Counted from the first letter of the stretch, positions 29,819 to 41,445 are shown. The stretch: DNA of 64,000 nt from Septoria linicola (GCA_024114885.1 CP099424.1:2480001-2544000), one strand, 5' to 3'. Numbers and translations are program-made. Notes: generated by a model from the sequence alone, not told the origin.

Positions 29819-30837
29819 ATGACCAATCATACGGTCGAAATTATTGCACCAGACGGGGACGTCATCCTCCTGGTGGGAACCGAGGACAAGCAGAGACTCC
29901 AGGTGTCGTCGGCGACGTTGTCTTCCATCTCACCAGTGTTCAAGGCACTTCTTGGACCGCACTTCCGCGAAGGTCAGCAGCCACGGTCCTCCAGCAATCC
30001 GGTCTCGATATCTTTGCCCGACGATGAGAGCGATGACATGAATCGGCTGTGTCAGATTGCACATCTGAAATTTGAGGAGGACCTGGAGTCTCTGTATTGT
30101 GACGACATCCTTCAACTCGCTGTTCTCGTCGACAAGTACGATTGTTCAGCATTGCTCCAGCCTCAAAGCGCTGGTATTCTTCTGTCCTGGCTGCTCAACC
30201 ACCCACCTGGCCACGTTTCCTTTACGCCGGTCTCCATCTGGCGCATTGCCCTCGCAGCTTTCCTGATGCGCTCCATGCAGGCGTTCAGAGACGCGACGGA
30301 GAAGATCATTGTTCACACCACCGTGGGGCCTCCGCCAAGTATTAGCAAGAGCTCACCGTGTTTGGCACTGAATGTAATTGGTAAGGAGCCCTTACATAAC
30401 GCAATATTCAGACTATATATCAATCGAGCACAGCTGCTATCGAAAACAAGCGCAACACTGCCCGGCTCAGTATTTGTAGCGACATCCCAAAACTCGGTAT
30501 CCCTAAGTGCAGCAAGGGCTGCAACAACAAAGACGCTGAATTCATGCAAGGTCTCGCAAACGCTTGTGGTATCCCGTTCTGGCCACCCAACTTTAGTAGC
30601 GAGAGTCTGCCTCTTTCAGAGGTTTTCGACAAGCTTGAGCGTATAGCCGTCGTCACACGATCTAGCTGGAGCTGCATGCACGACCGACGCGTCTCCAGTG
30701 TCACGAAGGCCGAGTTCCACGCGTTCGTGAGAAAGATCAGAAGCCACTGTGTAGGCTTGTGTCTGGAGTGTGCGAGACTGGGTGTTACTGAGAGGCATGA
30801 TGTTTGCAAGAAGCATGGTCATGGTAGTCGGGTCTGA
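29819..30837 (+). CDS. BTB/POZ-domain protein, first tandem copy
   Basis: Exon 1 (29819-30380) and exon 2 (30434-30837) flank a 53-nt intron (donor GTAAGG, acceptor GCACAG) and give 321 residues. The N-terminal BTB/POZ fold, a dimerisation and cullin-adaptor module, is shown by IIAPDGDVILLVG, LQVSSATLSSISPVFKALLG, PVSISLPDDESDDMNRLCQI and VDKYDCSALL. Spliced exon 2 reads DIPKLGIPKCSKGCNNKDA and a Cys-rich end (LCLECARLGVTERHDVCKKH). Fungi carry many such lineage-specific BTB genes of unknown role. The gene is intact. A diverged paralogue follows 550 bp downstream in the same orientation with the same intron position, which supports both models. Confidence 0.8.
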
Positions 30838-31387
30838 TTCTGGCAGCACGTTGCCCCACTCACGATGTGCTCTGCTACAGGGTCGGATGTGAAGGGAACT
30901 TGAGATTCATCGCAGAAGCTACAACGCACGAGCGACCTGGAGATACTACGAGCGCTTGCTAAAGCGGATAGAAGTGGAGGGTGTAGAAACTCGTAGATGT
31001 TGCGTCCTGGTATCGGGCGCACTTGAAGACGTGTACAGCACTTGGACGTCGTTAGTCATAGCAACGAGACTGACTGTCGACAACAAAGATTGCCAGGAGC
31101 TGAGCACCTTATGGCAGTGAGTTTCCATGGTTGGGCATGGCGTCGAAGTAGGTCGAGCCAACCACTATAAGCTAGCCGATCTACAAACGAAGTGAAAGTC
31201 AGCAGGCACCGATAATGCATGTTCCCGGCAGTCTGCAGACGCTAATGCATGTCACAGACTAGTGGGAGGCTATGGCTATGACTGTCAAATTTTGTGCCAA
31301 CCCGCAAACCACAACACCAACTCCGCGTCCAAGCCATCAAGGCGTTGTACACCCTCAGACATATCGGCTGCATCGACGAACGTTGTG
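30838..31387. other. Spacer between tandem BTB genes
   Basis: 550 bp with no protein-like frame. It should contain the terminator of the first BTB gene and the promoter of the second. Confidence 0.5.
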
Positions 31388-32472
31388 ATGTCGCTCAAAC
31401 AGGAGGAGGCCACGGTCCTCGCTGCCGATGGCGACGTGGTGCTCATCGTGGGCCGCACCGCAAAGCCGGCTAACGGAAATATTGCAGTCCATACGAGTCT
31501 CATCTTCCAATCTGTCGATGATCTCACCAGTATTCAAGGTGCTGTTCAGTCCGCGCTTCCAGGAAGGTCAGCAGCCGCGCGACAGTGGGCACCCAGTCGA
31601 GATCGAACTTCCTGAGGACAACTCCGCAGCCATGCTGCGCTTGTGCCAGATGGCTCACTTCCAACCGGTCAATATCGTGGAAACGTACTTCAAGAAGAAC
31701 GCTCCACGGAGCGCGAGCGAATTGTGCGATATCGCCAAGGTCATGGACAAATACGATCGTGTCGAGCCGCTCAAGCTCCAGTCCACGGGGCTGCTTCTTT
31801 CCTGGCTCGAGTCGCCTCTACCTTCAGGAACCGACTCGGTAGACCTGAATTCGCTCTTGTTCATCACTGTTGCATCATTGCTCATGCACTGTGCCCAAGC
31901 CTTCGCCATTGTTACATCGAGGATCATCTTTCGCACGACGATCAGAATCAACTGCGCTCCTTGGGCTGAGCTGATCCCGTTAAATGTCATAGGTGCTTTA
32001 CGCTTCATGCTTTCTCAATGTATACAGCCACTGATTGCTCCCAGTTACTCTAGAAGGAACGAGAAGTGCAGCTTGGCAGCACTTCTGCTTCGGACTGCCC
32101 GAGCTGGGTATTCCAAAGTGTCCTGAGTGGTCGAACAAGTGGGACAACAAGGATGCGCTGTTCATGCAGCGCCTAGCAGATGCTTTCAACCTGCCATTCT
32201 GGCCACCACGCATGGAGAAGGGCATGACACTGCCACGACTGCTCGATAGGACTCGCGACATGGTAGCTGTACCACGAAGCAGGCCTACTTGCTCGCACAC
32301 ACACTCAAAGACTGAGGTCTCGGCTGAAGCATTTCGCAAGTTTGCGGATCAGATCACTGAGAGGTCGCAAACTCTGTGCTTTGGGTGTATCAGAGGTATT
32401 CACCTACCGGGCGTCAACTGTAGGAAGCATATATGGTCGCTGCGTGAAGGCGCTGAGATCGAAGACTCTTGA
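31388..32472 (+). CDS. BTB/POZ-domain protein, second tandem copy with a frame anomaly
   Basis: A paralogue of the gene at 29819-30837: VLAADGDVVLIVG, SSSNLSMISPVFKVLFSPRF, IAKVMDKYDRVEPLKLQS, PLNVI and, after an intron (31993-32044), LPELGIPKCPEWSNKW and a Cys-rich end. The BTB frame changes between 31448 and 31487. Either there is a 40-nt intron there (donor GTGGGC, branch GCTAAC, acceptor TTGCAG), giving 330 residues but deleting the loop after the first BTB strand, or the gene has a frameshift and is a pseudogene. The first copy has no intron at this place. The start at 31388 is aligned with the paralogue; an upstream in-frame ATG at 31262 is less likely. Confidence 0.6.
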
Positions 32473-33059
32473 ATCGGAAGTCTGCACATTATTTCGGACT
32501 GACATGAAGAGTTCGGCTCCTGTTTGTAGCCATCCCCTTGTTTGTAGCGTTGATAACGACGTGCTCTCTTGGAGACCACGTGGCGATGGACCGCGCTCGC
32601 GTCTGAGCTGTGGGCGCTTGAGGTCTCGCGGGGCATACGCTGTATTGAAGCTCGATGTGAAGCAAGTGGCTGCTGAGGAAATTGGTGCTAGGGGCAGATA
32701 TGGGCGCGGGTGAACGACCCAGGATGAGACAGGTCGCTGTTGTCGCGCCTACAATGTATGGCACATCACACCAGGCAACCTAAGCACAAGTAGTCATTGT
32801 ATGTTGCTGTTTACCACTTCGCGTTGAGTCTATACAGCACACGTGTCTGAGCATAAGCTGCCACTTCACCTGCTCTTGTATGAAAACCCCCATGGGACCC
32901 CCAAGGGTGAACATTCAGCCTGGTTCGCCGAAGTGGAGCCCGGCAAGGCAAAGGTCGGCCTATGAATGACAACCAAATAGTTCTACTTCGGTTGCATGTC
33001 CAGCTGCGTCTTCACATCGTCTGACTCTTAAGCAAATACTAATATACTGCATTGCTGAC
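32473..33059. other. Intergenic upstream of the dehydratase
   Basis: 587 bp without a gene; it should contain the promoter of the dehydratase at 33060. Nothing distinctive was seen. Confidence 0.5.
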
Positions 33060-35018
33060 ATGGGCTGTGAACCGAATGGTGAAGCCTGCAATGGCTGCAA
33101 AGACAAGTCCACCGGCTGTGCCAGCCAAGCCAGCGGCGTCGTGGACATCGAAGACTACAAGACAGAACTCTCGGCACTCAGAGCAAGAACGAAAGAATTA
33201 GAGTCACAAATATCGAAGCTCACGATAAATGCTGGCAATGGACTACGTTCAGCGAAATGGTTTGATCGGGCAGATGATCGAGCAATGTCTGCTCTTTACG
33301 TGGATCGCTATCTCAATTATGGCCTGACGAAAGAAGAACTCATGTCTGGAAAGCCGATCATCGGTATTGCCAACTCTGGATCAGATCTTACGCCTTGCAA
33401 TCAATATCACACCACGCTTGCGCATCGAGTGAGGGAAGGGATTCGCTCAGCAGGAGGAATTGCAATCGAGTTTCCGACGCACCCGATACAGGAATCTTCT
33501 CGTCGACCGACAGCCACGCTAGATCGAAACCTCAGCTATTTGACACTCGTAGAACTGCTCTACGCATATCCATTCGATGGAGTGGTGTTGATGACTGGCT
33601 GCGATAAAACGACTCCTGCTTGTCTCATGGCAGCAAGCACAGTCAACATTCCTGCAATCTGCCTCAATGTTGGACCTATGTTGAATGGATACGGTCCTCA
33701 GAACAATGATCTCATCGGCTCCGGAACAGTCCTCTGGAAAGCTCGAGAACTCCACGCTGCTGGTGAGATCGGCGACGATGAGATGACTGATCTGGTGACA
33801 CGAGGCACACCTAGTGTTGGGCATTGCAATACCATGGGCACAGCATCAACGATGAACGCTCTAGCTGAGGCTTTGGGCATGGCACTACCTGGCTCCGCTA
33901 CAATCCCCGCTCCATACCGCGAACGCGCTCAATGTGCCTACAGAACCGGCCTCCAAATCGTAGAAATGGTGAATGCGGACAGAAAACCCTCCGATATCAT
34001 GACCCGCGAAGCCTTCGAAAACGCCATCGTCGCAAACACTGCCATCGGCGGGTCCACAAATGCTCCAATCCATCTCTGCGCTATAGCCAAACACATCGGC
34101 GTCCCTCTTGATCTCGACGACTGGGACCATATCGGCTACAATATCCCACTCATGGTCAACGTGCAACCCGCAGGCCAATATCTCTGTGAAGAGTACTACC
34201 GAGCTGGAGGTCTCCCAGCTGTCATGGCAGAGCTGTTGGAGCAAGGAAAGCTCCACGCTGATGCTATTACCGCGAACGGGAAGACAATCAGAGAGAATGT
34301 CGAGGGTAAGCAGAGCTGGGATCGCAGAGTGATCCTGCCATATGAAAGACCCATGAAAGCCGATGCTGGGTTCGCGCATATGACGGGAAATCTGTTCGAC
34401 TCGGCGATTATGAAGACTTCAGTGATTAGTGCAGAGTTTCGCGAAGCTTTCCTCGAGAGTCCGGAAGATCCTAATGCGTTCGAAGCGAAAGCTGTAGTGT
34501 TCGATGGGCCGGAGGATTACAATGCCAGAATCGAGACTGCACCAATAGATGAGAGGACGATTCTTGTGATGCGTGGTGCAGGACCGCTGGGGTATCCTGG
34601 CGCCGCTGAGGTGGTGAACATGACCGCTCCGGGACATTTGTTGAAGAAGGGATTGAAGTACTCGCTACCTTGTATTGGAGATGGAAGACAGTCAGGGACG
34701 TCGGGAAGTCCATCGATTTTGAACGCGAGTCCAGAGGCGGCGGAGAATGGGAATCTGGCGATCTTGAAGGATGGAGATGTGCTAAGGGTGGATTTGACGA
34801 AGAGAAAAGTGATGCTTTTGGTGAAGGATGAAGAGATCGAGCAGCGAAGGAAGACTTTGTTGGCGAACGGAGGGTATAAGATGGTCGAGAGTCATACGCC
34901 TTATCAGGATCTATTCAGAAGAGAGGTCGGGCCGCTGAGTGAGGGCATGGTGTTCAAGAGGGCGACGAGGTTCCAAAGAGTAGCGCAGAATATCCCGATG
35001 CCGAGGGACAATCATTGA
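33060..35018 (+). CDS. IlvD/Edd-family dehydratase, probably sugar-acid specific
   Basis: Single exon, 652 residues. The enzyme should dehydrate a dihydroxy acid to a 2-keto-3-deoxy acid using an Fe-S cluster and Mg2+. Family signatures are PIIGIANSGSDLTPCNQYHT, VVLMTGCDKTTPACLMAAST (cluster Cys), GTPSVGHCNTMGTASTMNAL (cluster Cys), IVANTAIGGSTNAPIH and, at the C-terminus, CIGDGRQSGTSGSPSILNAS. The arrangement resembles fungal and bacterial xylonate/arabinonate dehydratases more than mitochondrial ILV3, and no mitochondrial presequence is seen. An unusual N-terminus has four Cys in the first 20 residues (CNGCKDKSTGC) followed by a short coiled-coil-like helix (LSALRARTKELESQISKL). The gene lies back to back in a group with a flavin oxidase and an amidase, which suggests a catabolic role. 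Its substrate is not decided by the sequence. Confidence 0.85.
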   Translation: MGCEPNGEACNGCKDKSTGCASQASGVVDIEDYKTELSALRARTKELESQISKLTINAGNGLRSAKWFDRADDRAMSALYVDRYLNYGLTKEELMSGKPIIGIANSGSDLTPCNQYHTTLAHRVREGIRSAGGIAIEFPTHPIQESSRRPTATLDRNLSYLTLVELLYAYPFDGVVLMTGCDKTTPACLMAASTVNIPAICLNVGPMLNGYGPQNNDLIGSGTVLWKARELHAAGEIGDDEMTDLVTRGTPSVGHCNTMGTASTMNALAEALGMALPGSATIPAPYRERAQCAYRTGLQIVEMVNADRKPSDIMTREAFENAIVANTAIGGSTNAPIHLCAIAKHIGVPLDLDDWDHIGYNIPLMVNVQPAGQYLCEEYYRAGGLPAVMAELLEQGKLHADAITANGKTIRENVEGKQSWDRRVILPYERPMKADAGFAHMTGNLFDSAIMKTSVISAEFREAFLESPEDPNAFEAKAVVFDGPEDYNARIETAPIDERTILVMRGAGPLGYPGAAEVVNMTAPGHLLKKGLKYSLPCIGDGRQSGTSGSPSILNASPEAAENGNLAILKDGDVLRVDLTKRKVMLLVKDEEIEQRRKTLLANGGYKMVESHTPYQDLFRREVGPLSEGMVFKRATRFQRVAQNIPMPRDNH

Positions 35019-35050
35019 GATAGCTGGTACTACCAGATCTTTAAGTGCGC

Positions 35051-36882
35051 CTACTCTGCTCTCAGATTAATCCACCTTCCAAACCAACGTTGGTTGATCT
35101 CTTTGGCTTCTTCCACCATTCCCAGCTCTAGCAACAACTGCACAGTTCCTCTTGCAGCGCTATGCAGACTCGAGCTGATCCACGCATGCGTAGGCGCAGT
35201 ATGCTCTCCCACAAAGATCGTGTGATGCTCGGTCTTGTGATACGCTGGAATGTACAGCTTATGCTGCTCCACATCCGGTCTCGTCCACGAAGTAGCTGTA
35301 TGTTCATCTTGCAACCAGCAGAGCCTAGCATAGTCGCCAGTATGTAATTCTCGGACTTCTTCGCCGTGCAGAGACACTATCGCATCCAACACGAGATCAA
35401 CGTGTTGTTGATCTGTGAGGGCCACGAATCGATCACTCCAGTCGCCGCCACGGTAATGCGTGATTAGTCCAGGGCGACCAGTCTCATTGAGACCGTAGAC
35501 AGGATAGTAGAGTGCGCCTACCGCTGCGCTTTCTGGCTGAGAGTAGCCACCGAAGATGGGACGTTCGCCTTTCTCCCAGAAGCGTTCGGAGAAAAGGACA
35601 GAGACTTTGCAGGCTGATTTGAAGCGCAGACCAGCTTCGCTGATGGCCCGGCCAAGGACTGAGGAGTAGGTGGGCAGGGACATGAATCTTGTCATGGTGA
35701 AAGGCACGGCCATGATGGTGTAGTCGTAGGTCTTGGATTTTGTTGTGCGATTCTTGCCAGAACCTTCGAACCATGATAGACGAGTCTGTGTTCGTCCATC
35801 CGCGTCCTCGGTGGCGTCAAGGGTCGTGATCTTGCGGTTCAGATGCAAACGATTGGAGACATGCGGTAAGAAGGCATCGGACAATCTATTGAAGCCTCCA
35901 TCTACACATTTCCATTCAGTCTCGCCGAGAGAGCTTGGGCTACCATCAAGAGCCAGATTGGAGTTGTGCTCTGCTTCATCCCAGAAGATGTCGTAGTCGG
36001 AAGCAGTCCATATAGCATCCGTGACATTCTCGCTGACTTGCCAGACGTTGCGCATCATAGCCTGCTGACTGACATCGTCATAACCTTCGTCCATGAACTT
36101 CTTGTGAACTCTCCAGATGTCTCTCTGGATGTCCTTCATGGTCGCTTCGTTCTTGAGAATGCCATCCATCTTGGCCTTGGTGTCCTTGTACTCCATTGTG
36201 GACAAAGCTGCCTTCGTGCCCAGACTTGAGTTTGCTGCGATGTCGACGCGTGTTGGAATCGTCCCATCTGGATGTCGACTTGTGCCTCGTGCAAGAAGCT
36301 CATTAGGATGATGCTGTATCCACGGGATGAAGTTTACCTTCCACTTTGGATCGTTGTCGTTCAGCTCGTTCAGCCAGTCTGCGAGCTGAAAAGTCATCTG
36401 ATGATCACTGTAAAAGTGTGTTGAATTGTCGCTTTTGTAAGTCACACTGTGCGGCAGTCGCATGGGCCCCATCTCAGCATACTCTTCTGTGTCGCCCACG
36501 AAGATGGTCCGGAAGCGACCTCCGACTCGATCACTGGCTTCGATGATTTCCCAGTTGTGGACGCCAATGCTGTCCAGCATAAGACCTGTGGCGAGCCTTG
36601 TACATGTCAGTGATGAGTATGAGTGCTACTTCGAGTCATGCCTACTAACCCAGTCACACCTCCGCCGACAATGGCAATTGTGACATTTGGCCGGCGAGGT
36701 ACTTCGGTATGATTGATAGCAGCTACGCCATCGAACCAAGCCCCAAGTGCATCGAAGTTTTGTAAGAGTGGCCTGGAAGTGGTCGAATCATTGTTGGAAG
36801 AGGCATGTTGCACTGGCGAACCCAATGTGACAGTAGCCCATGCTGCCAAGAAAAGGCCAGTAGCTTGTCGAAGTCTTGCCAT
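35051..36882 (-). CDS. Secreted FAD-dependent L-amino-acid/monoamine oxidase
   Basis: Exon 1 (36650-36882) and exon 2 (35051-36596) flank a 53-nt intron (donor GTTAGT, acceptor TACAAG) and give 592 residues. The N-terminus MARLRQATGLFLAAWATVTL is a signal peptide, so the enzyme should be secreted or vacuolar. Splicing joins the dinucleotide-binding motif IVGGGVTGLATGLML to WEIIEASDRVGGRFRT, the FAD-binding GG motif of the flavin amine oxidase family. The C-terminal FAD contact is FVGEHTAPTHAWISSSLHSA. Several Asn-X-Ser/Thr sites fit secretion. Such enzymes oxidise L-amino acids to keto acids, ammonia and hydrogen peroxide. The upstream TTG at 36894 is not a likely start. The gene is convergent with the dehydratase (32 bp between stops) and divergent from the amidase. 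Confidence 0.85.
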
Positions 36883-37344
36883 TGTCAAGCCCAAGAGCTT
36901 CCGTGCTGCCGAATTCGTTTGGTAGGGTCCCCATCATGTAAAGTCTTGACTGAATTGATATATGCTTCAATCCTTGCATCCAGGTATCCATGTCGTGCTG
37001 CCAGCGTGGGTGCCATCGCAGTAGCGCTGCGACAACGTGGGCTGTCAGAACCTTGATGTCCCCCGAAACCTGTGTAGATCAGCGGTGAAATACTGCGCAC
37101 ACGACAACATGGACTGTTGATCTCGCTTGAGATGATCTGATAGTGGCTGATAAGCAGCAATGCATGTCTAGTCTCCGTATAGTGTTAAACAAGTTTTGCA
37201 GGCGCGCAACTTTGATGTTCATCACCTTGGTGGTACTGTTCAAGGAAGCCGATTGTCGGAGACTATGCCTCGCTGTATTACTCAGTATGCAAGGAGAGTA
37301 GCATTGTGGTTGTGAGTTTCCTATCGCATCGTACAGCTTGCAGT
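36883..37344. other. Divergent promoter between oxidase and amidase
   Basis: 462 bp between the start codons of the leftward secreted oxidase and the rightward secreted amidase; a shared bidirectional promoter is plausible. No gene is visible. Confidence 0.5.
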
Positions 37345-39304
37345 ATGAGGTCGTTTGTGACAGCAGCACTTTTGTTTATGGCAGGGATTCATGCGAGCAA
37401 CATCGAACTGCAAGGAACATCTCTTACACTCAATGGCACACCGTACTACGTGCCTCCGGAAGCTGTGGGCAGGGTCGAAGCCGGAGCGTCGTACACATTA
37501 GAGGGTACTGTACTTGGTGCGGTTACCATCATCACCGCAGATGCGAATGTGCTACTTGCCAAAAACATCGAAGATAGAATCGCGAGCTATCTTGCTGAAG
37601 ACGATGTGTACCAAGAGGCATTCTCGAACTGTGCGTGAGTAGCATCCCGAGATTGCTGCCATTGTTGACGCTATCAGTATTCTACGTTCAGCACAATGGC
37701 TCAGAAAAAGTCTCGGAGGTGCACCGAAGCATTGCAGGTCGCACAATGGTTGTCATCCAGAACAGCTCTGCCGTGCTACCAGACGGACCGTACTTCACCT
37801 CAGCGACTGGCAACATCCATCAAGCCTATAGGCTATACCGCGATGTCCAAGGAGCGTTCACCGAGGCCACCGTTGGAGACATGAAAGGATCTCACTCCAT
37901 TCTGCCGGCAACTCTGGGCGGCCAAGCTGTGACGGTCGCAGTCCCATCAAGGCTGTACTACACCAAGACGGCTCTCCACCCTCTGGCAGGTGTAAGGCTT
38001 GGTGTGAAGGATATCTTCGATGTTGCCGGTCTGAAGACTTCGAATGGCAATCGGGCTTGGGAGGGACTGTATCCGGCACCAGACAGCACTGCATCGTCAG
38101 TGCAACGCCTGCTTGATGCTGGAGCTGTGTTGGTTGGCAAGATGAAGACAAGCCAGTTTGCAATTGGAGAAACAGCAACTGCAGATTGGGTTGATTATCA
38201 TGCGCCGTTCAACCCCAGAGGCGATGGCTACCAAGATCCGAGCTCATCCTCAGCGGGGCCGGCTGCAGGAGTGGCGGCCTATGAGTGGCTTGACATTGAC
38301 CTTGGCACAGACACTGGTGGCAGTATCCGCAGTCCAAGCCAGGTCAATGGGGTGTTTGGGAATCGTCCTAGTAAGTCGTTGCCGTAAGTGGTTGAAAGTC
38401 ACGAGCTCACTGTATTCCAGGCCACGGATTGGTGTCTCTTGACGGGGTGATGCCCATCGCTCCCGAGCTCGACACGATTGGTCTACTTGCACGAGACCCC
38501 AGCGTGTGGAGCTCAGCAGCCCAAGTGTTGTACGGAAGCAACATCTCAGCCCCACAGGCTTTTCCATCCAGTATCCTAACCATTGGCTTTCCCGCGATGG
38601 CCAACTCGTCCTTTTCAGCCACCACGATAGGTTTCCTTGCAAAGCTGAAGGACTTTCTTTCAGCCAGCCAGAAAGAGTTCAACATGACTGAAGCCTGGTC
38701 CGCGGCAAGACCAGATCTTCCTCCACTCGCCGCCTACTTCCAAGACGCCTACGATGTCATAACGTCCCGCAGACAAGCTGAATTGGTCCGAGATCCCTTC
38801 TATGCCGACTATGCAGCAGCACATGATGGCCGGCTACCATTCGTGAATCCAAGTGCGCTAGTCCGTTGGGCTGTGGCCGAGAACATCACCAGCAGCATCG
38901 AAGACGCCATGGCAAGGAAGAAGATGTTTCAAGAGTGGATTGATGAAGATGTCCTGCCTCCAGATGCGGCCTCTTGTTCGAGACACCTGCTGGTGTACGT
39001 CCCTCGCACGCCGACACCAAAGTATCGCAATACATATCTGGCTGGTCCGACTGCGCCACAGGCATTTTCCACGAGCCGCATCTCTGTGTTTGCCGAAGTG
39101 CCTGACATGGCAATACCTATCGGCGAGGTCGAGTATGTTTCGAACATTACTGGCCGCATGGAAACTTTACCCGTAGCGATTGATTTCGTGGCGAGGAAGG
39201 GCTGCGACGAGATGTTGTTCGGCCTGGTCGATGAGCTCTTCAAAGTCGGCATTGTTCAGCGGACTCAGGCAGGGAGCAGCGTTTTATCGAGCTACAAGAG
39301 ATGA
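37345..39304 (+). CDS. Secreted amidase-signature enzyme
   Basis: Three exons (37345-37630, 37678-38370, 38421-39304) with introns of 47 and 50 nt give 620 residues. MRSFVTAALLFMAGIHA is a signal peptide. A front domain of about 150 residues (GTSLTLNGTPYYVPPEAV) is followed by the amidase-signature core: GVRLGVKDIFDVAGLKTSN contains the catalytic Lys, SSSSAGPAAGVAAYEW the cis-Ser, and DLGTDTGGSIRSPSQVNG the nucleophilic Ser. Splicing joins NGVFGNRPS to HGLVSLDGVMPIAPELDT exactly as in family members. These enzymes hydrolyse amides; the natural substrate of the secreted fungal type is not known to me. All three catalytic residues are present. Its neighbour is a secreted amino-acid oxidase, so a joint role in extracellular nitrogen use is conceivable but unproven. 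Confidence 0.85.
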
Positions 39305-39884
39305 CTGTGATACTGGTCACAACGCACACGTTCTGGACAGTTTCTCCTTGCAGAGGCGGCCAGCTTTGAGCTAGCTTTCGTAGATATGTCCTTTGATGCC
39401 CAAGACTCTGTAATGCATTCTGAGCTCCACCCAGGTCGGCACGTCATCGCCTCGTGACCGATGCATTGCGGATCAGATCGAAATGAGGCGCTCAAAGGTA
39501 GCAGGCTCTTGCGCTTCACGCTCTGATATATCCAGACCACTGATACTTGTGAGGCTTGACAAACAGTCCAGCTCTCGACCTACCATGTCACATATCCTTC
39601 AGACCAAGTTGCCAGCACCACACATGGCGTTCGCGAGAATGTGGATGTCTAGGTGTGCCATGTGGCGATCTGCCGCAGCATGTATGATCCACAGCAAGTG
39701 ACTATGTTGATGTCGAAGTGAAAGTACGCGTCGCGTCTTCAAATGAAAGCAAGCACGGAGCGGGCCGCGTTCCGCCAGTGTCCGAGTGAATCGAGGTCAT
39801 AGGCAACTTCGCTCTGAGCATCAACGATGGCACGCACTTTACACTCTCCCACCGCTCGCCAGCGGCATCGACAATACCCCGCAG
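39305..39884. other. Intergenic between amidase and TFB2
   Basis: 580 bp without a convincing gene. The frame of TFB2 is open upstream to 39786, but those residues do not resemble the family and are probably 5'UTR. Confidence 0.5.
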
Positions 39885-41445
39885 ATGTCGTCCTCGGCGC
39901 AGCGGGCGCTGGAGTACCTCGAGCAGCTGCCTGGAACAACCTTCACCAAGCTGTATCAACAGCCATCGACGGCGCTGGCCATCTTTCGGCGCATGCTGCC
40001 CCATCTGGCGAAGACGATTGTGATGGCCATGCTGTATCTCCCACAGCCCTTTGCCGTCGCTGATCTCGATACGTGGGTTCAGCCGGATCATCACAGCACA
40101 CAGGCCAAAGAGCGCGCGTTGAGCATACTGCAGCGGCTCAAGATCCTGTACGAGGAGTCGGATCATGGACGGCAGGCATACCGCCTCAGTGCTGCGTTTG
40201 GCAAGAGCCTTCGCATGGCGCTGACGGGCGGAGGCAAGCACAGCAGCTTTGGGGTGCCGTGCTCGGAAGCCGACAAGACGCCCATCACGACCGACTATCT
40301 CGACACATTTGCGCGGACACAGTGGGAAGCGATTCTCTACTATGTTGTGGGCAGTGCTTCGGCTGGGCTGGGCGGAGGTGTTGACATCTCGAGTGGCACG
40401 AGAACGCTGCTCGAGAAGGGCAAGTTCGTGGTGACCAAGGGTCGCCATCGAGCCATCACCCAAGATGGCTTCACCTTCTTGCTGCAAGACGTTAATGCTC
40501 AGATATGGTCACTGTTGATCGTCTATCTGGAGGTGTCTGCTGATGTTCGTCTTCATGCCATCTCTGCCAGCACGACTTGCATACTGACACTTGCTACAGC
40601 TCCACATGGACTCCGTTGATGTACTTTCCTTCCTCTTCACGTTAGGCTCCCTCGAGCTTGGTATCAGCTACTCGACTTCGAATCTCACGCCGACGCAACT
40701 GCAAATGCTCGAGGACCTCACAGACTTTGGTCTTGTCTACCGCCGCTCTTCCACCTCAGACCGCTACTATCCCACTCGTCTCGCCACGACTCTCACTTCC
40801 GATGCCCCAGCACTTCCGAACAACAGCTTCACCACAACGACCACGACCGCAAATCCCAACGACCCCGCTGCTACAGCCTCCGAAAAGGGCTACATCATCC
40901 TGGAGACCAATTACCGCCTCTACGCCTACACCTCCTCGCCTCTGCCCATCTCCATCCTCTCCCTCTTCGCCACTCTCCACACGCGATATCCCAATCTCGT
41001 TACGGCCAAAATCACCAAGCCGTCGATCCAAGCAGCAATCACGAGTGGCATCACCAGCGACCAGATCATATCCTACCTTCAAACGCATGCTCATCCCATC
41101 CTACGCCGCCAAGCAGCACTCCATTCTGCTCCCATCTTGCCTCCCACAGTCGTCGACCAGATCAGACTATGGCAGATCGAAGGTGAAAGGATGAAGAGCA
41201 CCAAAGGCTTCCTGATCAGGGACGTCGGCAGTGAAGACGACTACCGGAAAGCCGTGCAGTATGCTGAGGCACTAGGAATTCTGGTCAAGGAGTTTCCGAG
41301 GGGACTCAAGAGTTCGTTCTTTGTGACGAGAATGGAGCAGATGAGCGCCTATTTTAAGAGTCAGGCGAACAGGAAGAAGGAAGCGAGAGAAGCTGCTGCT
41401 GCTGCTGCGGCGGCGGCGGCGGCGGCTTCAACGACCAAGTCATGA
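39885..41445 (+). CDS. TFB2: TFIIH subunit Tfb2 (p52)
   Basis: Exon 1 (39885-40532) and exon 2 (40600-41445) flank a 67-nt intron (donor GTGTCT, acceptor CTACAG), giving 497 residues. Tfb2/p52 is a core TFIIH subunit that anchors and stimulates the XPB helicase in transcription initiation and nucleotide excision repair. Family landmarks are ALEYLEQLPGTTFTKLYQQP, STALAIFRRMLPHLAKTIVM, the splice-joined YLELHMDSVDVLSFLFTLGS, GYIILETNYRLYAYTSSPLP and LPPTVVDQIRLWQIEGERM near the C-terminus. The start MSSSAQRALEYLEQ matches the family. The protein ends with an Ala tract encoded by a (GCT)n(GCG)n run (about 41391-41430), which may vary in length. The neighbour on the right is convergent. Confidence 0.92.
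41391..41430 (+). repeat. Trinucleotide run encoding polyalanine
   Basis: Consecutive GCT codons followed by GCG codons encode about 13 alanines close to the TFB2 C-terminus. It is a candidate length-polymorphic site. Confidence 0.8.

Noticed and set aside
39702..40487. A 261-codon minus-strand frame overlapping TFB2
   Set aside because: It is the antisense shadow of the conserved TFB2 coding sequence.
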